10,022 nucleotides of DNA, taken from contig DAOUBD010000079.1 of NCBI GenBank assembly GCA_034432935.1, positions 1 through 10,022 of the forward strand, given 5' to 3'. Position numbers and translations under genes: made by a program. The notes beneath the pieces were generated by a model that was not told the origin of the DNA, made no database searches, and saw only the letters and a program-made list of their open reading frames with translations. Origin of the DNA: DAOUAG01 sp034432935. Its GTDB lineage: Bacteria; Chloroflexota; Dehalococcoidia; SM23-28-2; RBG-16-64-32. Below, in pieces: positions 1-6,281 of this stretch; positions within the stretch are counted from its first letter, which is position 1, and every line of letters begins with the position of its first letter.

Positions 1-354
1 GCCCGCCAGCCGGTCGCTGTCCCGCCGGCGCCCGGCGGCTCGCCCCTCCTCGTGGCCACGCGCACCCTCTTCACCAGCTACGAGGCTGCCGCCATCCACT
101 CGCCCGATGCCGATAGGCTGCACCGTGAGGAGGCGATCCGCATCAATCCAGCCGACGCAGCTGCTCACGGCCTCACTGAGGGCGATACCGTCCTGATCAG
201 GAACAGCCTGGGGCAGGTGCGCATCCGCGTGCACATTACGGAAGAGGCGCCGCCGGGGGTGTTGTGGGCGCCTTTGTACTACGACGGCGGCGCCCCGGCT
301 GCCCTTTTCGGCGCTGGCCAGGCCGCGGCAGCCGTCGAGATCGTGCCGGCCTGA
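1..354 (+). CDS. C-terminal fragment of molybdopterin oxidoreductase, probably NADH-quinone oxidoreductase subunit G
   Basis: The reading frame is open from base 1 with no upstream stop, so the gene begins outside the window and only the last 117 residues are seen. The fragment resembles the molybdopterin-dinucleotide-binding C-terminal domain of the DMSO-reductase superfamily. It contains a 'HSPDADRLH' stretch, then 'RINPADAAAHGLTEGDTV', in which residues are placed relative to a beta-barrel by the usual 'G-hxxGD-V' pattern. It then has 'SLGQVRIRV' and an ending in which a compact, hydrophobic 'GVLWAPLYY' precedes a Gly/Ala-rich tail. In NuoG-type proteins this domain caps the large peripheral-arm subunit of respiratory complex I. 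Formate dehydrogenase or nitrate-reductase-type catalytic subunits share the domain and cannot be excluded from this fragment. A GTG at 52 is in frame but is not a credible start, because the fold would be truncated. The stop codon is TGA at 352-354, followed by a repeat-rich spacer. Confidence 0.65.
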   Translation, partial: ARQPVAVPPAPGGSPLLVATRTLFTSYEAAAIHSPDADRLHREEAIRINPADAAAHGLTEGDTVLIRNSLGQVRIRVHITEEAPPGVLWAPLYYDGGAPAALFGAGQAAAAVEIVPA

Positions 355-380
355 GCGCCAGGTCGACCCATCCGCACCCC

Positions 381-610
381 CGCTCATGCCGGGGCTCTCG
401 AAGCATGAGCGGCCGGCGTACTCCGCTCGCCCTTCGAAAGGCTCAGGACGAGCGGGAAGGGATGTTGCGACCGCACACTCCGCTCATGCTGAGGCCCCTC
501 TAAGCATGGGCGGCCGGCGTGCTCCGCTCGCCCTTCGACAGGCTCAGGACGAGCGGGAAGGGATGTTGCGACCGCACATCGCCCCTCATGCTGAGGCTCT
601 CGAAGCGTGA
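381..610. repeat. Intergenic REP-like hairpin array, about 100-bp period
   Basis: The 324-base gap between the oxidoreductase and the next gene is mostly repeats. A unit starting near 381 recurs near 481 and, partially, near 583 (periods of 100 and 102). Segments 411-477 and 512-578 match at 65 of 67 bases. Each unit holds two hairpins. Type A is built on ctcatgct/agcatgag-like arms (about 385-409, 485-508, 587-610). Type B has perfect ccgctcg/cgagcgg arms (423-429 with 449-455, and 524-530 with 550-556) around a ttcgacaggctcagg core. The A core, read on one strand, resembles the reverse complement of the B core, so A and B form a head-to-head pair, as in BIME-type elements. The short frames predicted here are artefacts of the repeats. 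The array may stop or stabilise the upstream transcript. No mobilising transposase is visible. Confidence 0.8.
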
Positions 611-636
611 GGCCGCACAGCGGCCAGAGACCGTTG

Positions 637-645
637 TGCTACACT
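637..645 (+). promoter_or_regulatory. Possible extended -10 promoter for the DUF2007-like / LON pair
   Basis: TGCTACACT matches the extended -10 form TGnTAnnnT, with TACACT at 640-645. No good -35 lies 16-18 bases upstream, which extended -10 promoters can tolerate. Transcription would start near 652, giving a leader of about 27 bases before the ATG at 679. It lies just after the repeat array. Confidence 0.35.
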
Positions 646-678
646 ACCAGCGTCGCGCAGGACTTTACTGGTGCCCCA

Positions 679-930
679 ATGGGTGGCAAGAAGGAGCGCC
701 TGGTGTTCATCGGCTTCGCCCACGATGAAGTCGAGGCGAACATCTGGCGCGATGTCCTGGCCAAGGACGGCATCCCTTCCTTCGTACGCAGCGTCGATCC
801 CTTGAGCCCCTTCGGCGTCACACCGCTGCCAGGCAGTTTTCAGCTCTTCGTCCAGGAACGCGACGAGAAGAGGGCCCGCTGGCTCCTCGGGCAACTGGCC
901 GGAGAAGCCGCGCCGGATGAGGAGCGATGA
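679..930 (+). CDS. Small DUF2007-like protein (putative signal-transducing domain)
   Basis: This is an 83-residue soluble protein with no signal peptide or membrane segment. The order of elements fits the DUF2007 family: a strand ('RLVFIGFAHDEVEANI'), a helix ('WRDVLAKDGIPSFVRS'), a loop with Gly and Pro, a second strand ('SFQLFVQERDEKRA') and a closing helix ('RWLLGQLAGE'). The family has a small ferredoxin-like fold. Members are called putative signal-transducing proteins, but a biochemical role is not established. I chose the ATG at 679 because conserved sequence starts there. An earlier in-frame ATG at 607 would lie inside the repeat array and add a non-homologous tail. No strong Shine-Dalgarno site precedes 679. 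The stop (928-930) directly abuts the GTG of the LON-domain gene, so the two are almost certainly co-transcribed and translationally coupled. Confidence 0.7.
   Translation: MGGKKERLVFIGFAHDEVEANIWRDVLAKDGIPSFVRSVDPLSPFGVTPLPGSFQLFVQERDEKRARWLLGQLAGEAAPDEER
919..924 (+). promoter_or_regulatory. Ribosome binding site deciding the GTG start of the LON-domain gene
   Basis: GAGGAG lies six bases before the GTG at 931, inside the last codons of the upstream gene. This spacing supports GTG 931 as the true start. The ATG at 927 is in another frame. Confidence 0.65.
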
Positions 931-1581
931 GTGGAGCTGCCGATATTCCCCCTGAACACGGTGCTCTTCCCGGGCGCCTCCATGCCCCTGCACATCTTCG
1001 AGGAGCGCTACAAGAGGATGATAGGCCTCTGCCTGGATCGAGGCCGCCCCTTCGGAGTGGCCCTGATCCGGAGGGGGAACGAGGTAGGGGAGGCTGCGGA
1101 GCCCTTCGAAGTTGGCACCACAGCCCACATCACCCAGGTGCAGCGCCTGCCGGAAGGGCGGATGAACCTAGTCTGCCGCGGCGGCCAGCGCTTCCGCATC
1201 CGGCGCATTACCGTCACGGAGCCTTACCTAATTGCGGAGGTGGAGTTCTTGCAGACGGAGGCTGGGGACGATCTCCAGGAACAAGAGATGGCGGAGACCG
1301 CCGCGGCGCTCTTCGCCGAATACACCCGGCTCTATCTCGCCATCTCTAACCAGTGGGCTCGCACCATCGAAATGCCTTCTGCGCCCGACGCCCTGGCGGA
1401 TTTCATCGCCTCCCGGCTATCGGTAGGGTTGTGGAGCAAGCAGCGGCTCCTGGAAGAGCTCTCCGTGCAACGCCGCCTGGCCCTGGAGCTGGACCTCCTC
1501 GGCGATGCCATCCGGGAGCTCACGGTGAGGGTCGAGGCGGCGCGGGCGGCCCGTTGGCGCGGCTTTGCCGTCATGAACTGA
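931..1581 (+). CDS. Stand-alone LON substrate-binding (N-terminal) domain protein
   Basis: This 216-residue protein matches the LON substrate-binding domain, the N-terminal part of Lon (La) protease. It begins at once with the family signature 'LPIFPLNTVLFPGASMPLHIFEERY' (split here as LPIFPLNTVLFPGA and SMPLHIFEERYKRM). It continues with 'GRPFGVALIRRG', the 'VGTTAHITQVQRLPEGRMNLVCRGGQRFRI' beta-rich core, and a helical C-terminal half (about residues 110-216). The AAA+ ATPase and Ser-Lys protease domains of true Lon are absent, and the length is normal for the free-standing class found in many bacteria. Such proteins are thought to bind substrates or partners, but their role is poorly defined. 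The start is GTG with a good ribosome site, directly after the DUF2007-like gene. Downstream it converges on the alcohol dehydrogenase gene with a 16-base gap, too short for a convincing terminator. Confidence 0.85.
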   Translation: MELPIFPLNTVLFPGASMPLHIFEERYKRMIGLCLDRGRPFGVALIRRGNEVGEAAEPFEVGTTAHITQVQRLPEGRMNLVCRGGQRFRIRRITVTEPYLIAEVEFLQTEAGDDLQEQEMAETAAALFAEYTRLYLAISNQWARTIEMPSAPDALADFIASRLSVGLWSKQRLLEELSVQRRLALELDLLGDAIRELTVRVEAARAARWRGFAVMN

Positions 1582-1597
1582 GCCCTCGGGGCCCGCG

Positions 1598-2626
1598 CTA
1601 ATCCTCCCCCATCTGCACCTGCACCTTGATGGCGCCGGTACTCTTGTCTGCGGCCGTAGCAAAGGCCTGCGGGGCCTCCGCCAGGGGAAACCGGTGGCTG
1701 ATGATGGCCCGGGCCCGCTCCGTATTCGTTTCTAAGATCCGCAACGCCGTGTCGAAGTCGGACCGCGGCCCCGGCCGGCAGTAGGTAATGCCCCCAGCCA
1801 TCTTGGCCTCCTTCAGCATGAAGGCCAAAGCGTTCATCTGCACCGGCTGGGTGAAGAGGCCGAGGACGCAGACGCGGCCGCCCGGCCGGACGAGGCCTAA
1901 CGCCTGGGCCAGCGTTGGCGCATTCCCGCCCACCGTCTCCACTACCAGATCGATCCCCTCCTTGGCCAGGCCTGCGGCCTCCGAGTCCCGGACAGCGCGG
2001 GAGGCGCCCGTCGCGGCCGCCGCGCGCCCCTGGTGCTCGTGACGATAGGTGGCGATCACCTCCGAAGCCCCGGCGGCGCGCGCCGCCATGATGCTCATCA
2101 GCCCGATAGTGCCGCTCCCCATCACGAGGACACGGTCGCCCGGCGTCAGGCCCACTAGATGCAAACCGTGCACCGCCACGGCCAGCGGCTCTGCCAGGGC
2201 GCCGAGCTCGAAGTCCAGAGCCCCGGGCAGACGGTAGAGGGCGTAGGCCGGCACGCTCACGTACTCGGCCATGCCGCCCGGGGCGAAGGTGCCCAAGAGG
2301 ACCCGGCGCGAGCATAGTTGGTACTGACCGCTGCTACAGAAGCCGCACTCCTGACAACGAAGGATCGGCTCCACCGCCACCCGGTCGCCGGTGGCGAACC
2401 CCTGCACGCCGTCACCCAGAGCAACCACCTCCCCTGCGAACTCGTGGCCTTGGGGGATGTTGGGGTTGGCAGGCAACGCCCCGTGGTAGAAGTGGAGGTC
2501 CGACCCGCAGATGCCGCAGGCGCGCACCCGCAAGAGCACCTCGCCGGGGCCAGGCGTAGGCGGGTCCGCCTCCCGAACCTCGATGCGCTCCTTCCCTGTG
2601 CAGTAGGCGGCGGCCATTCGGGGCAT
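1598..2626 (-). CDS. Zinc-dependent medium-chain alcohol/polyol dehydrogenase
   Basis: This 342-residue protein is a complete member of the zinc-containing medium-chain dehydrogenase family, which oxidises alcohols or polyols with NAD(P). Visible catalytic-zinc ligands are C40 in 'CGICGSD', H61-E62 in 'GHEFAGEV', and E146 in 'LAEPLAVAVH', the sorbitol/threonine-dehydrogenase-type arrangement. The structural zinc loop is intact: C91, C94, C97 and C105 (CxxCxxCx7C). The cofactor site is 'GSGTIG' (170-175). The end of the second Rossmann strand reads 'ATYRHEHQ', without the usual acidic residue, so NADP use is possible; this is inference. The substrate cannot be named from the sequence. The start at 2626 is preceded by no Shine-Dalgarno site but by an extended -10 placed so that the message would begin at or next to the ATG. 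An in-frame ATG three codons later (2617) is the alternative. It is divergent from the ATPase-like gene. Confidence 0.88.
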   Translation of the reverse strand: MPRMAAAYCTGKERIEVREADPPTPGPGEVLLRVRACGICGSDLHFYHGALPANPNIPQGHEFAGEVVALGDGVQGFATGDRVAVEPILRCQECGFCSSGQYQLCSRRVLLGTFAPGGMAEYVSVPAYALYRLPGALDFELGALAEPLAVAVHGLHLVGLTPGDRVLVMGSGTIGLMSIMAARAAGASEVIATYRHEHQGRAAAATGASRAVRDSEAAGLAKEGIDLVVETVGGNAPTLAQALGLVRPGGRVCVLGLFTQPVQMNALAFMLKEAKMAGGITYCRPGPRSDFDTALRILETNTERARAIISHRFPLAEAPQAFATAADKSTGAIKVQVQMGED

Positions 2627-2635
2627 GTTGGCCGT

Positions 2636-2644
2636 ATTTTACCA
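2636..2644 (-). promoter_or_regulatory. Extended -10 promoter of the alcohol dehydrogenase gene, probably leaderless
   Basis: Read on the minus strand, TGGTAAAAT matches the extended -10 form, with hexamer TAAAAT at 2641-2636. Nine bases separate it from the ATG, so transcription should start within about two bases of the start codon. There is no Shine-Dalgarno site and no clear -35. Confidence 0.45.
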
Positions 2645-2664
2645 GAACACCTCTCGCGGTGGGT

Positions 2665-2670
2665 TATGAT
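2665..2670 (+). promoter_or_regulatory. -10 element of the secretion-ATPase-like gene, probably leaderless
   Basis: TATGAT (five of six matches to TATAAT) lies six bases before the ATG at 2677, so transcription would start on or beside the A of the start codon. No good -35 is visible. It sits about 25 bases from the opposing -10 of the dehydrogenase gene, so the two promoters probably interact. Confidence 0.4.
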
Positions 2671-2676
2671 AAGAGC

Positions 2677-3516
2677 ATGCGGGCCATCAACAGACCGGTG
2701 TCTTGGTGGGGATGGCATTGGGAACCGCCGGTGCCCATGTCCATCGCCGAGTTGATCCAGGCGGGAAGCCTCTCGGGCCGGCTGGCGGCCATGTTGTGGG
2801 TAGCCATGGAGAGGGGCGCCTCCCTCATCGTCGCGGCCGACCCACCCTCAGCCGGCAAGACCACCACTCTCACCGCTCTCCTCTCCCTCACGCCCCCGGA
2901 CACCCTCGTGTACTTCACCCGCGGCATCGGGGAGACCTTCGCCCTGCCCAGCCTGTCTGAAGCCTACCCAACGTACATGCTGATAAATGAGCTAAGCGAC
3001 CACATCCCCGTCTATACGTGGGACGACGACGCGCGCCGGGCCTTCCAGCTCTTGGCCCAGGGCTACCGCCTGGCGAGCACCATGCATGCCGATACGGTCG
3101 ATGGCGTCCTGAGCCAGCTCCAGGGCGAGCTGGGCATCCCGGCCCAGCACGTGGCCCACCTGACGTTCATTCTCCCCCTGTACGTCGGCCGCCGCGGGGG
3201 CGTGATCCGGCGGGTGCGGGAGGTGGCGTTCCTTCAGCCCGACGGCGTTGGCGTTTCGATAAAGACCCTGGCCCATTGGGACCCTCAGGCCGACGACTTC
3301 TCCGTCCTGGCCGAGGGGGCCCAGCGTGAGGCGCTGGCGCGATGGGCGGGTTTGACGGGCGAACAACTGGATGACGAGATCGAAGAGCGCGCTGCCTTCT
3401 TTAAGGGGCTCATCGCCGCTGGACAGGTGGCCGTCCCCCAAGTGAACGCGGCTATCGAAGGGTGGTACCAGTCCAGGGGTCGCTGGCGCCAGCCGCCGGC
3501 GGCAGCGGAAGGCTAG
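2677..3516 (+). CDS. Stand-alone type II/IV secretion-ATPase-like protein (PilT/GspE/VirB11 superfamily)
   Basis: This 279-residue protein resembles the C-terminal motor domain of secretion and pilus ATPases. In order there are a P-loop region 'DPPSAGKTTTLTALLS' (D55-S70), an Asp-box-like stretch 'YFTRGIGETF', a Walker B-like 'MLINELSD' (E105), and a His-box-like 'LASTMHAD' (about 132-139) followed by a Gln/Leu helix. In the canonical GxxxxGK[ST] P-loop the first Gly is replaced here by Asp (D55), while G60, K61 and T62 are kept. The tetracysteine zinc motif of GspE and the large N-terminal domains are missing. No pilin, platform or secretin gene lies nearby. The real partner is unknown, and it may be an ATP-binding relative with another job. 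ATG 2677 is preferred because a -10 sits just upstream. GTG 2659 (six residues longer) and ATG 2737 are alternatives. Its stop overlaps that of the HAD gene. Confidence 0.7.
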   Translation: MRAINRPVSWWGWHWEPPVPMSIAELIQAGSLSGRLAAMLWVAMERGASLIVAADPPSAGKTTTLTALLSLTPPDTLVYFTRGIGETFALPSLSEAYPTYMLINELSDHIPVYTWDDDARRAFQLLAQGYRLASTMHADTVDGVLSQLQGELGIPAQHVAHLTFILPLYVGRRGGVIRRVREVAFLQPDGVGVSIKTLAHWDPQADDFSVLAEGAQREALARWAGLTGEQLDDEIEERAAFFKGLIAAGQVAVPQVNAAIEGWYQSRGRWRQPPAAAEG

Positions 3517-4199
3517 GCCTCGGCCCGCCCCAATAGGGCCCGGGCCGCCCGCCGCCAATCGGAGAAATCGGCGAAGACCAGCCGGGCGCCGCTGGCCCGC
3601 AGCTCCTCCACCCCGTAGCTGCCAGTAGCTACCCCTACGCCAACGACACCGTTGTCCAGGGCCGACGTTATGTCATGCGGGGTGTCCCCAATGACGTATA
3701 TCTCATTCGGGGCAGCCCCGTCGGCCACCCTCTCGATGGCAGCCCGCACCACCTCAGCCCGGTCTAGGCTATCTTCACCGAAACCGCCGCCGGCGAAGTA
3801 GCCATCGATGCCGTAGAACCGGAGCTTGATCCGGGCCGACTGGCTGAAGTTGCCTGTGGCCAGCCCTATGCGCACCCCCGGCTCCCCGGCCAGGGACTCC
3901 AACAGTTGCGGGAACCCGGGCATGAGCCGGCCCTCCCGTTCCCGCAAGGTTTTAGGCAACAAGGCGTAGTAGCGGGAGGTGAACTCTTGCAGATAGCTGG
4001 CGGGGTCCCCCTCGATCCCGTGGGTCTTGAGCCCCTCTGCCAGGATGTACAGGTCGGTCCGGCCGCTGAACTCGACCCTGGCGAAGCCGTCCTCGATGCC
4101 GAACATCTGGCGGAAGGCCTCGTTCATAGCGGCCGTGCCCGCACCGCCCGTGTAGAGGAGGGTGTTATCGATATCGAAGAGAAAGACGCGGGCCGTCAT
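3513..4199 (-). CDS. HAD-superfamily hydrolase, phosphoglycolate-phosphatase-like
   Basis: This 228-residue protein has all four HAD motifs: the nucleophile and acid/base pair D9 and D11 in 'FDIDNTLL', motif II T115 in 'GLATGNF', a basic residue near K125 ('ARIKLRFYG'), and motif IV 'GDTPHDI' (D172, D176). The helical insert after motif I (about residues 16-95) is the subclass IA cap, as in phosphoglycolate phosphatase and beta-phosphoglucomutase relatives. Such enzymes remove phosphate from small phosphorylated metabolites. Phosphoglycolate is only one candidate substrate. A glyoxylate-reductase-type gene occurs about 1 kb further on, which would fit glycolate/glyoxylate handling, but it lies in a separate divergent unit. 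No good Shine-Dalgarno site precedes the ATG. The rhodanese gene lies 62 bases upstream on the same strand and is probably co-transcribed. The stop TAG shares four bases with the stop of the convergent ATPase-like gene. Confidence 0.85.
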   Translation of the reverse strand: MTARVFLFDIDNTLLYTGGAGTAAMNEAFRQMFGIEDGFARVEFSGRTDLYILAEGLKTHGIEGDPASYLQEFTSRYYALLPKTLREREGRLMPGFPQLLESLAGEPGVRIGLATGNFSQSARIKLRFYGIDGYFAGGGFGEDSLDRAEVVRAAIERVADGAAPNEIYVIGDTPHDITSALDNGVVGVGVATGSYGVEELRASGARLVFADFSDWRRAARALLGRAEA

Positions 4200-4261
4200 C
4201 TAGGTGCCCGGGCGGCCTGCGGCCCATCGCCTTCCGTCAAGCGGCTAGACACGGTTCACGC

Positions 4262-4597
4262 CTACTTCTCGATGGGCAGCCCGGCCTTGATCCAAGCCTC
4301 CGTGCCCCCGTCCAAGTTATAGAGGCGCGTGAGGCCGGCTGCCGCCGCCATCTCAGCCGCCAAGGCGCTGCGCTGTCCCACGGCGCACACCATGATGATG
4401 TCCTTATCCCGCGGCAGCTCTTCCCGCCGCGCATAGACGCTGTTTACGGGAATCAGCCTGGCGTTGGGGATGTGCCCTGCGTTGTACTCGTGCGGCTCCC
4501 GCACGTCGATGACCACCACATCATCCCGCGACATCATCTCCCTCGCCTCGTTGACATCGATGCGGGTGAAGGGTTCCCTGGGGTCCTTCTTAGCCAT
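4262..4597 (-). CDS. Single-domain rhodanese-like sulfurtransferase
   Basis: This 111-residue cytoplasmic protein is one complete rhodanese domain, the usual length for GlpE/PspE-type enzymes. 'VVVIDVREPHEYNAGHIPNARLIPV' (given here as the DVREPHEY and GHIPNA motifs) is the classic N-terminal half. The active-site loop is 'CAVGQRS' with catalytic C71 followed by the expected six-residue loop, and the ending 'LDGGTEAWIKAGLPI' is typical. Such proteins carry a persulfide and transfer sulfane sulfur from thiosulfate or other donors to acceptors; the physiological donor cannot be read from the sequence. The ATG at 4597 has a strong AAGGAGG site ten bases upstream. It is the first gene of a probable two-gene unit with the HAD phosphatase and is divergent from the DinB-family gene. 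Confidence 0.9.
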   Translation of the reverse strand: MAKKDPREPFTRIDVNEAREMMSRDDVVVIDVREPHEYNAGHIPNARLIPVNSVYARREELPRDKDIIMVCAVGQRSALAAEMAAAAGLTRLYNLDGGTEAWIKAGLPIEK

Positions 4598-4607
4598 GAA
4601 AGAGAAG

Positions 4608-4614
4608 CCTCCTT
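4608..4614 (-). promoter_or_regulatory. Strong ribosome binding site of the rhodanese gene
   Basis: On the minus strand the sequence reads AAGGAGG, ten bases before the ATG. It contrasts with the absence of such a site at the HAD and dehydrogenase genes. Confidence 0.75.
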
Positions 4615-4691
4615 GCCGTCCTGGCCCGGCGAAATCCGGTATTTACGCTCGGATTTGTTTCCTTATCTATTCTAGCGGAGAGCCTCGGTAA

Positions 4692-4719
4692 TTGACAGCG
4701 CCGCCGCTCCCGCTATCAT
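4692..4719 (+). promoter_or_regulatory. Sigma70-type promoter of the DinB-family / hydroxyacid dehydrogenase operon
   Basis: A perfect TTGACA (4692-4697) and TATCAT (4714-4719, five of six matches) are separated by 16 bases. Transcription should start near 4726, right at the Shine-Dalgarno site. This is the clearest promoter in the window. Confidence 0.75.
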
Positions 4720-4725
4720 GCAGGG

Positions 4726-4732
4726 AAGGAGG
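4726..4732 (+). promoter_or_regulatory. Ribosome binding site fixing the DinB-family start at 4739
   Basis: AAGGAGG lies six bases before the ATG at 4739. The in-frame ATG at 4718 overlaps the -10 hexamer, so it would be upstream of the message and cannot be the start. Confidence 0.8.
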
Positions 4733-4738
4733 GAACGT

Positions 4739-5266
4739 ATGGCGGAAGAGGCACAGATCCGGGAGCTTGTGGAAAAGATGTCGGCCGAGCGCGAACGGCT
4801 GCTTGCGGCCCTGGAAGGGCTGAGCGAGGAAGAGGCCATGAGGCCGCCGAAGCCCGGCGAGTGGAACGCCAAGCAGCAGATGGCTCACCTTTGCGAGATG
4901 GAGACCGCCTACCGGGCGTGGGTGCAGAAGGCTCTCGAGGAGGACGGCGCCGTGGTCGACGGCGTGCGCCCGGATCCCCCTGCCATCCCCCTGGAGCAGG
5001 CCAACGCCCACACCGTGGCCGAGCTCTTGGCGGAGATGCGGCGGCAACGCCAGATGACCATGGACCTGATCCAGACCATGAGCCCCGCCGACTTCGGCCG
5101 CAAGGCCACCAATAGCCTCTTCGGCACCCTCACCGTCATGCAGTGGCTGCGCTCATACTACCGTCACGACCGCATGCACCTTGACCAGATCAGCGGCCGG
5201 GAGCCCACCTACAAGCCGCGGTTCCGGAGCGGGGTGGAGCCGGACCAGCGCAGAGGGACGTCCTAA
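4739..5266 (+). CDS. DinB-superfamily putative metal-dependent protein
   Basis: This 175-residue protein has the four-helix bundle pattern of the DinB/YfiT family. The metal-binding histidine triad is visible: H50 in 'WNAKQQMAHLCE' and H143 and H147 in 'YYRHDRMHLDQI'. The family contains thiol-dependent enzymes (mycothiol- or bacillithiol-dependent S-transferases, maleylpyruvate isomerase) and many proteins without known function. The thiol and substrate here are not evident. The protein starts with a charged helix of heptad character (residues 1-35), lacks a signal peptide and ends in a basic tail. It is the first gene behind a strong promoter. The hydroxyacid dehydrogenase start lies four bases after its stop, so the two form an operon. 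Confidence 0.82.
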   Translation: MAEEAQIRELVEKMSAERERLLAALEGLSEEEAMRPPKPGEWNAKQQMAHLCEMETAYRAWVQKALEEDGAVVDGVRPDPPAIPLEQANAHTVAELLAEMRRQRQMTMDLIQTMSPADFGRKATNSLFGTLTVMQWLRSYYRHDRMHLDQISGREPTYKPRFRSGVEPDQRRGTS

Positions 5267-5270
5267 GGCC

Positions 5271-6272
5271 GTGGCGCGCCCGCGGGTCTTCGTCACGCGG
5301 CGCCTCCCGGGCGGCGCTCTCGATTACCTCGCTCAGTTCGCCGATGCCGACGTGTGGGAGGGGGACCTGCCGCCGGCGCCCCAGGAGCTGGCGCGCCGCG
5401 CCGCCGGTTGTGATGGGCTCCTCTGCCTGCTGACGGATAGGGTGGACGCAACCCTGCTAGATGCCGCGCCCTCGCTCCGAGCCGTCAGCAATATGGCCAC
5501 CGGCTACGACAACATCGACGTCGCGGCGGCCACCCAGCGCGGAGTCATCGTTACCCGCACGCCGGGCGTCCTCAGCCAGACCGTCGCCGAGTTCACCATC
5601 GCGCTGATGCTGGCGGCGGCCCGCCGGGTTGTGGAGGGCGACCGCCAGGTGCGGCGGGGCCAGTGGAGGACGTGGGGGCCCCAGGTCCTCCTAGGGCAAG
5701 ACCTGCACGGCGCCACCCTGGGCATCGTCGGCATGGGCGGCATCGGCCAGGCCGTCGCCGGCCTCGCCCGCGGCTTTGGTATGCGCATCGTCTACAACAG
5801 CCGCACCCCGAAGCCAGGGCTGGAGCGCCGCTATCGCATGGCCTTTCTCTCCCTCGATGGCCTCTTGCGGGAGAGTGACTTCGTCACCCTGCACGCGCCC
5901 CTGACTCCAGAGACCAGGGGAATGATTGGCGAACGCGCCCTGGGCCTGATGAAGCCCACGGCCGTCCTTGTCAACACCGCCCGCGGGCCGCTAGTGGACC
6001 AGGCCGCCCTGTACCGTGCCCTCAAGGATGGGCGCATCGCCGCCGCCGCCCTGGACGTCACCGATCCCGAACCCATAGCCCCGGACGACCCGCTCTTGAC
6101 CCTCGAGAACTGCGTCATCACGCCCCACATCGCCAGCGCCAGCGTGGCCACCCGGTCCCGGATGGCGATGCTGGCCGCCGAGAATCTAGCCGCAGCGCTG
6201 GCGGGACGCGTCCCCAAGGACACAGTGAACCGCGAGGCGGCACGGCGTTGGCGCCGGCGCGCCGCTCCATAG
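5271..6272 (+). CDS. D-isomer-specific 2-hydroxyacid dehydrogenase (glyoxylate/hydroxypyruvate reductase type)
   Basis: This 333-residue protein has normal family length. The substrate-binding half contains 'NMATGYDNID' (74-83). The Rossmann core has 'GIVGMGGIGQAVA' (151-163). The catalytic trio is R239 in 'VNTARGPLVD', E268 in 'DPEP' and H286 in 'TPHIAS'. Members reduce glyoxylate to glycolate or hydroxypyruvate to D-glycerate. After the second cofactor strand the sequence is 'YNSRTPK' rather than an acidic residue, which points to NADPH preference, as in GRHPR-type reductases (inference). GTG 5271 is chosen because 'RPRVFVTRRLPGGALDYL' is the family's N-terminus. The frame continues upstream without a stop, inside the DinB-family gene, but those residues have no family match. 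A GAGGGA lies 12 bases before the GTG, rather far. It is co-transcribed with the DinB-family gene and followed by repeats and a terminator-like hairpin. Confidence 0.87.
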   Translation: MARPRVFVTRRLPGGALDYLAQFADADVWEGDLPPAPQELARRAAGCDGLLCLLTDRVDATLLDAAPSLRAVSNMATGYDNIDVAAATQRGVIVTRTPGVLSQTVAEFTIALMLAAARRVVEGDRQVRRGQWRTWGPQVLLGQDLHGATLGIVGMGGIGQAVAGLARGFGMRIVYNSRTPKPGLERRYRMAFLSLDGLLRESDFVTLHAPLTPETRGMIGERALGLMKPTAVLVNTARGPLVDQAALYRALKDGRIAAAALDVTDPEPIAPDDPLLTLENCVITPHIASASVATRSRMAMLAAENLAAALAGRVPKDTVNREAARRWRRRAAP

Positions 6273-6281
6273 ACCCACCAC

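Noticed and set aside
381..610. CRISPR array
   Set aside because: The period is near 100 bases, the units are nearly identical throughout rather than repeat plus unique spacer, and no cas gene is present.
264..728. Short plus-strand open frames in the first spacer
   Set aside because: They are translations of the hairpin repeats in several frames, with repeated Arg/Ser/Leu-rich segments and no ribosome sites.
586..1128. 180-residue open frame on the minus strand
   Set aside because: It is opposite the DUF2007-like and LON-domain genes and begins in the repeat array, with no family resemblance.
1582..1597. Bidirectional terminator between the LON-domain and dehydrogenase genes
   Set aside because: The gap is only 16 bases, with a four-pair gccc/gggc stem and no T-tract.
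1332..2315. 327-residue open frame on the minus strand overlapping the alcohol dehydrogenase
   Set aside because: It is out of frame with the dehydrogenase, which carries all family motifs. The product is Arg/Gly/Pro-rich shadow sequence.
4669..4674. Minus-strand TAGAAT as -10 of the rhodanese gene
   Set aside because: The hexamer is good, but the -35 position reads TGTCAA-like sequence (the complement of the opposite promoter's TTGACA) and no convincing -35 exists. The true promoter is unresolved.
4718..4738. Earlier ATG start for the DinB-family protein
   Set aside because: The ATG at 4718 overlaps the -10 hexamer and lies before the expected transcription start. The Shine-Dalgarno site points to 4739.
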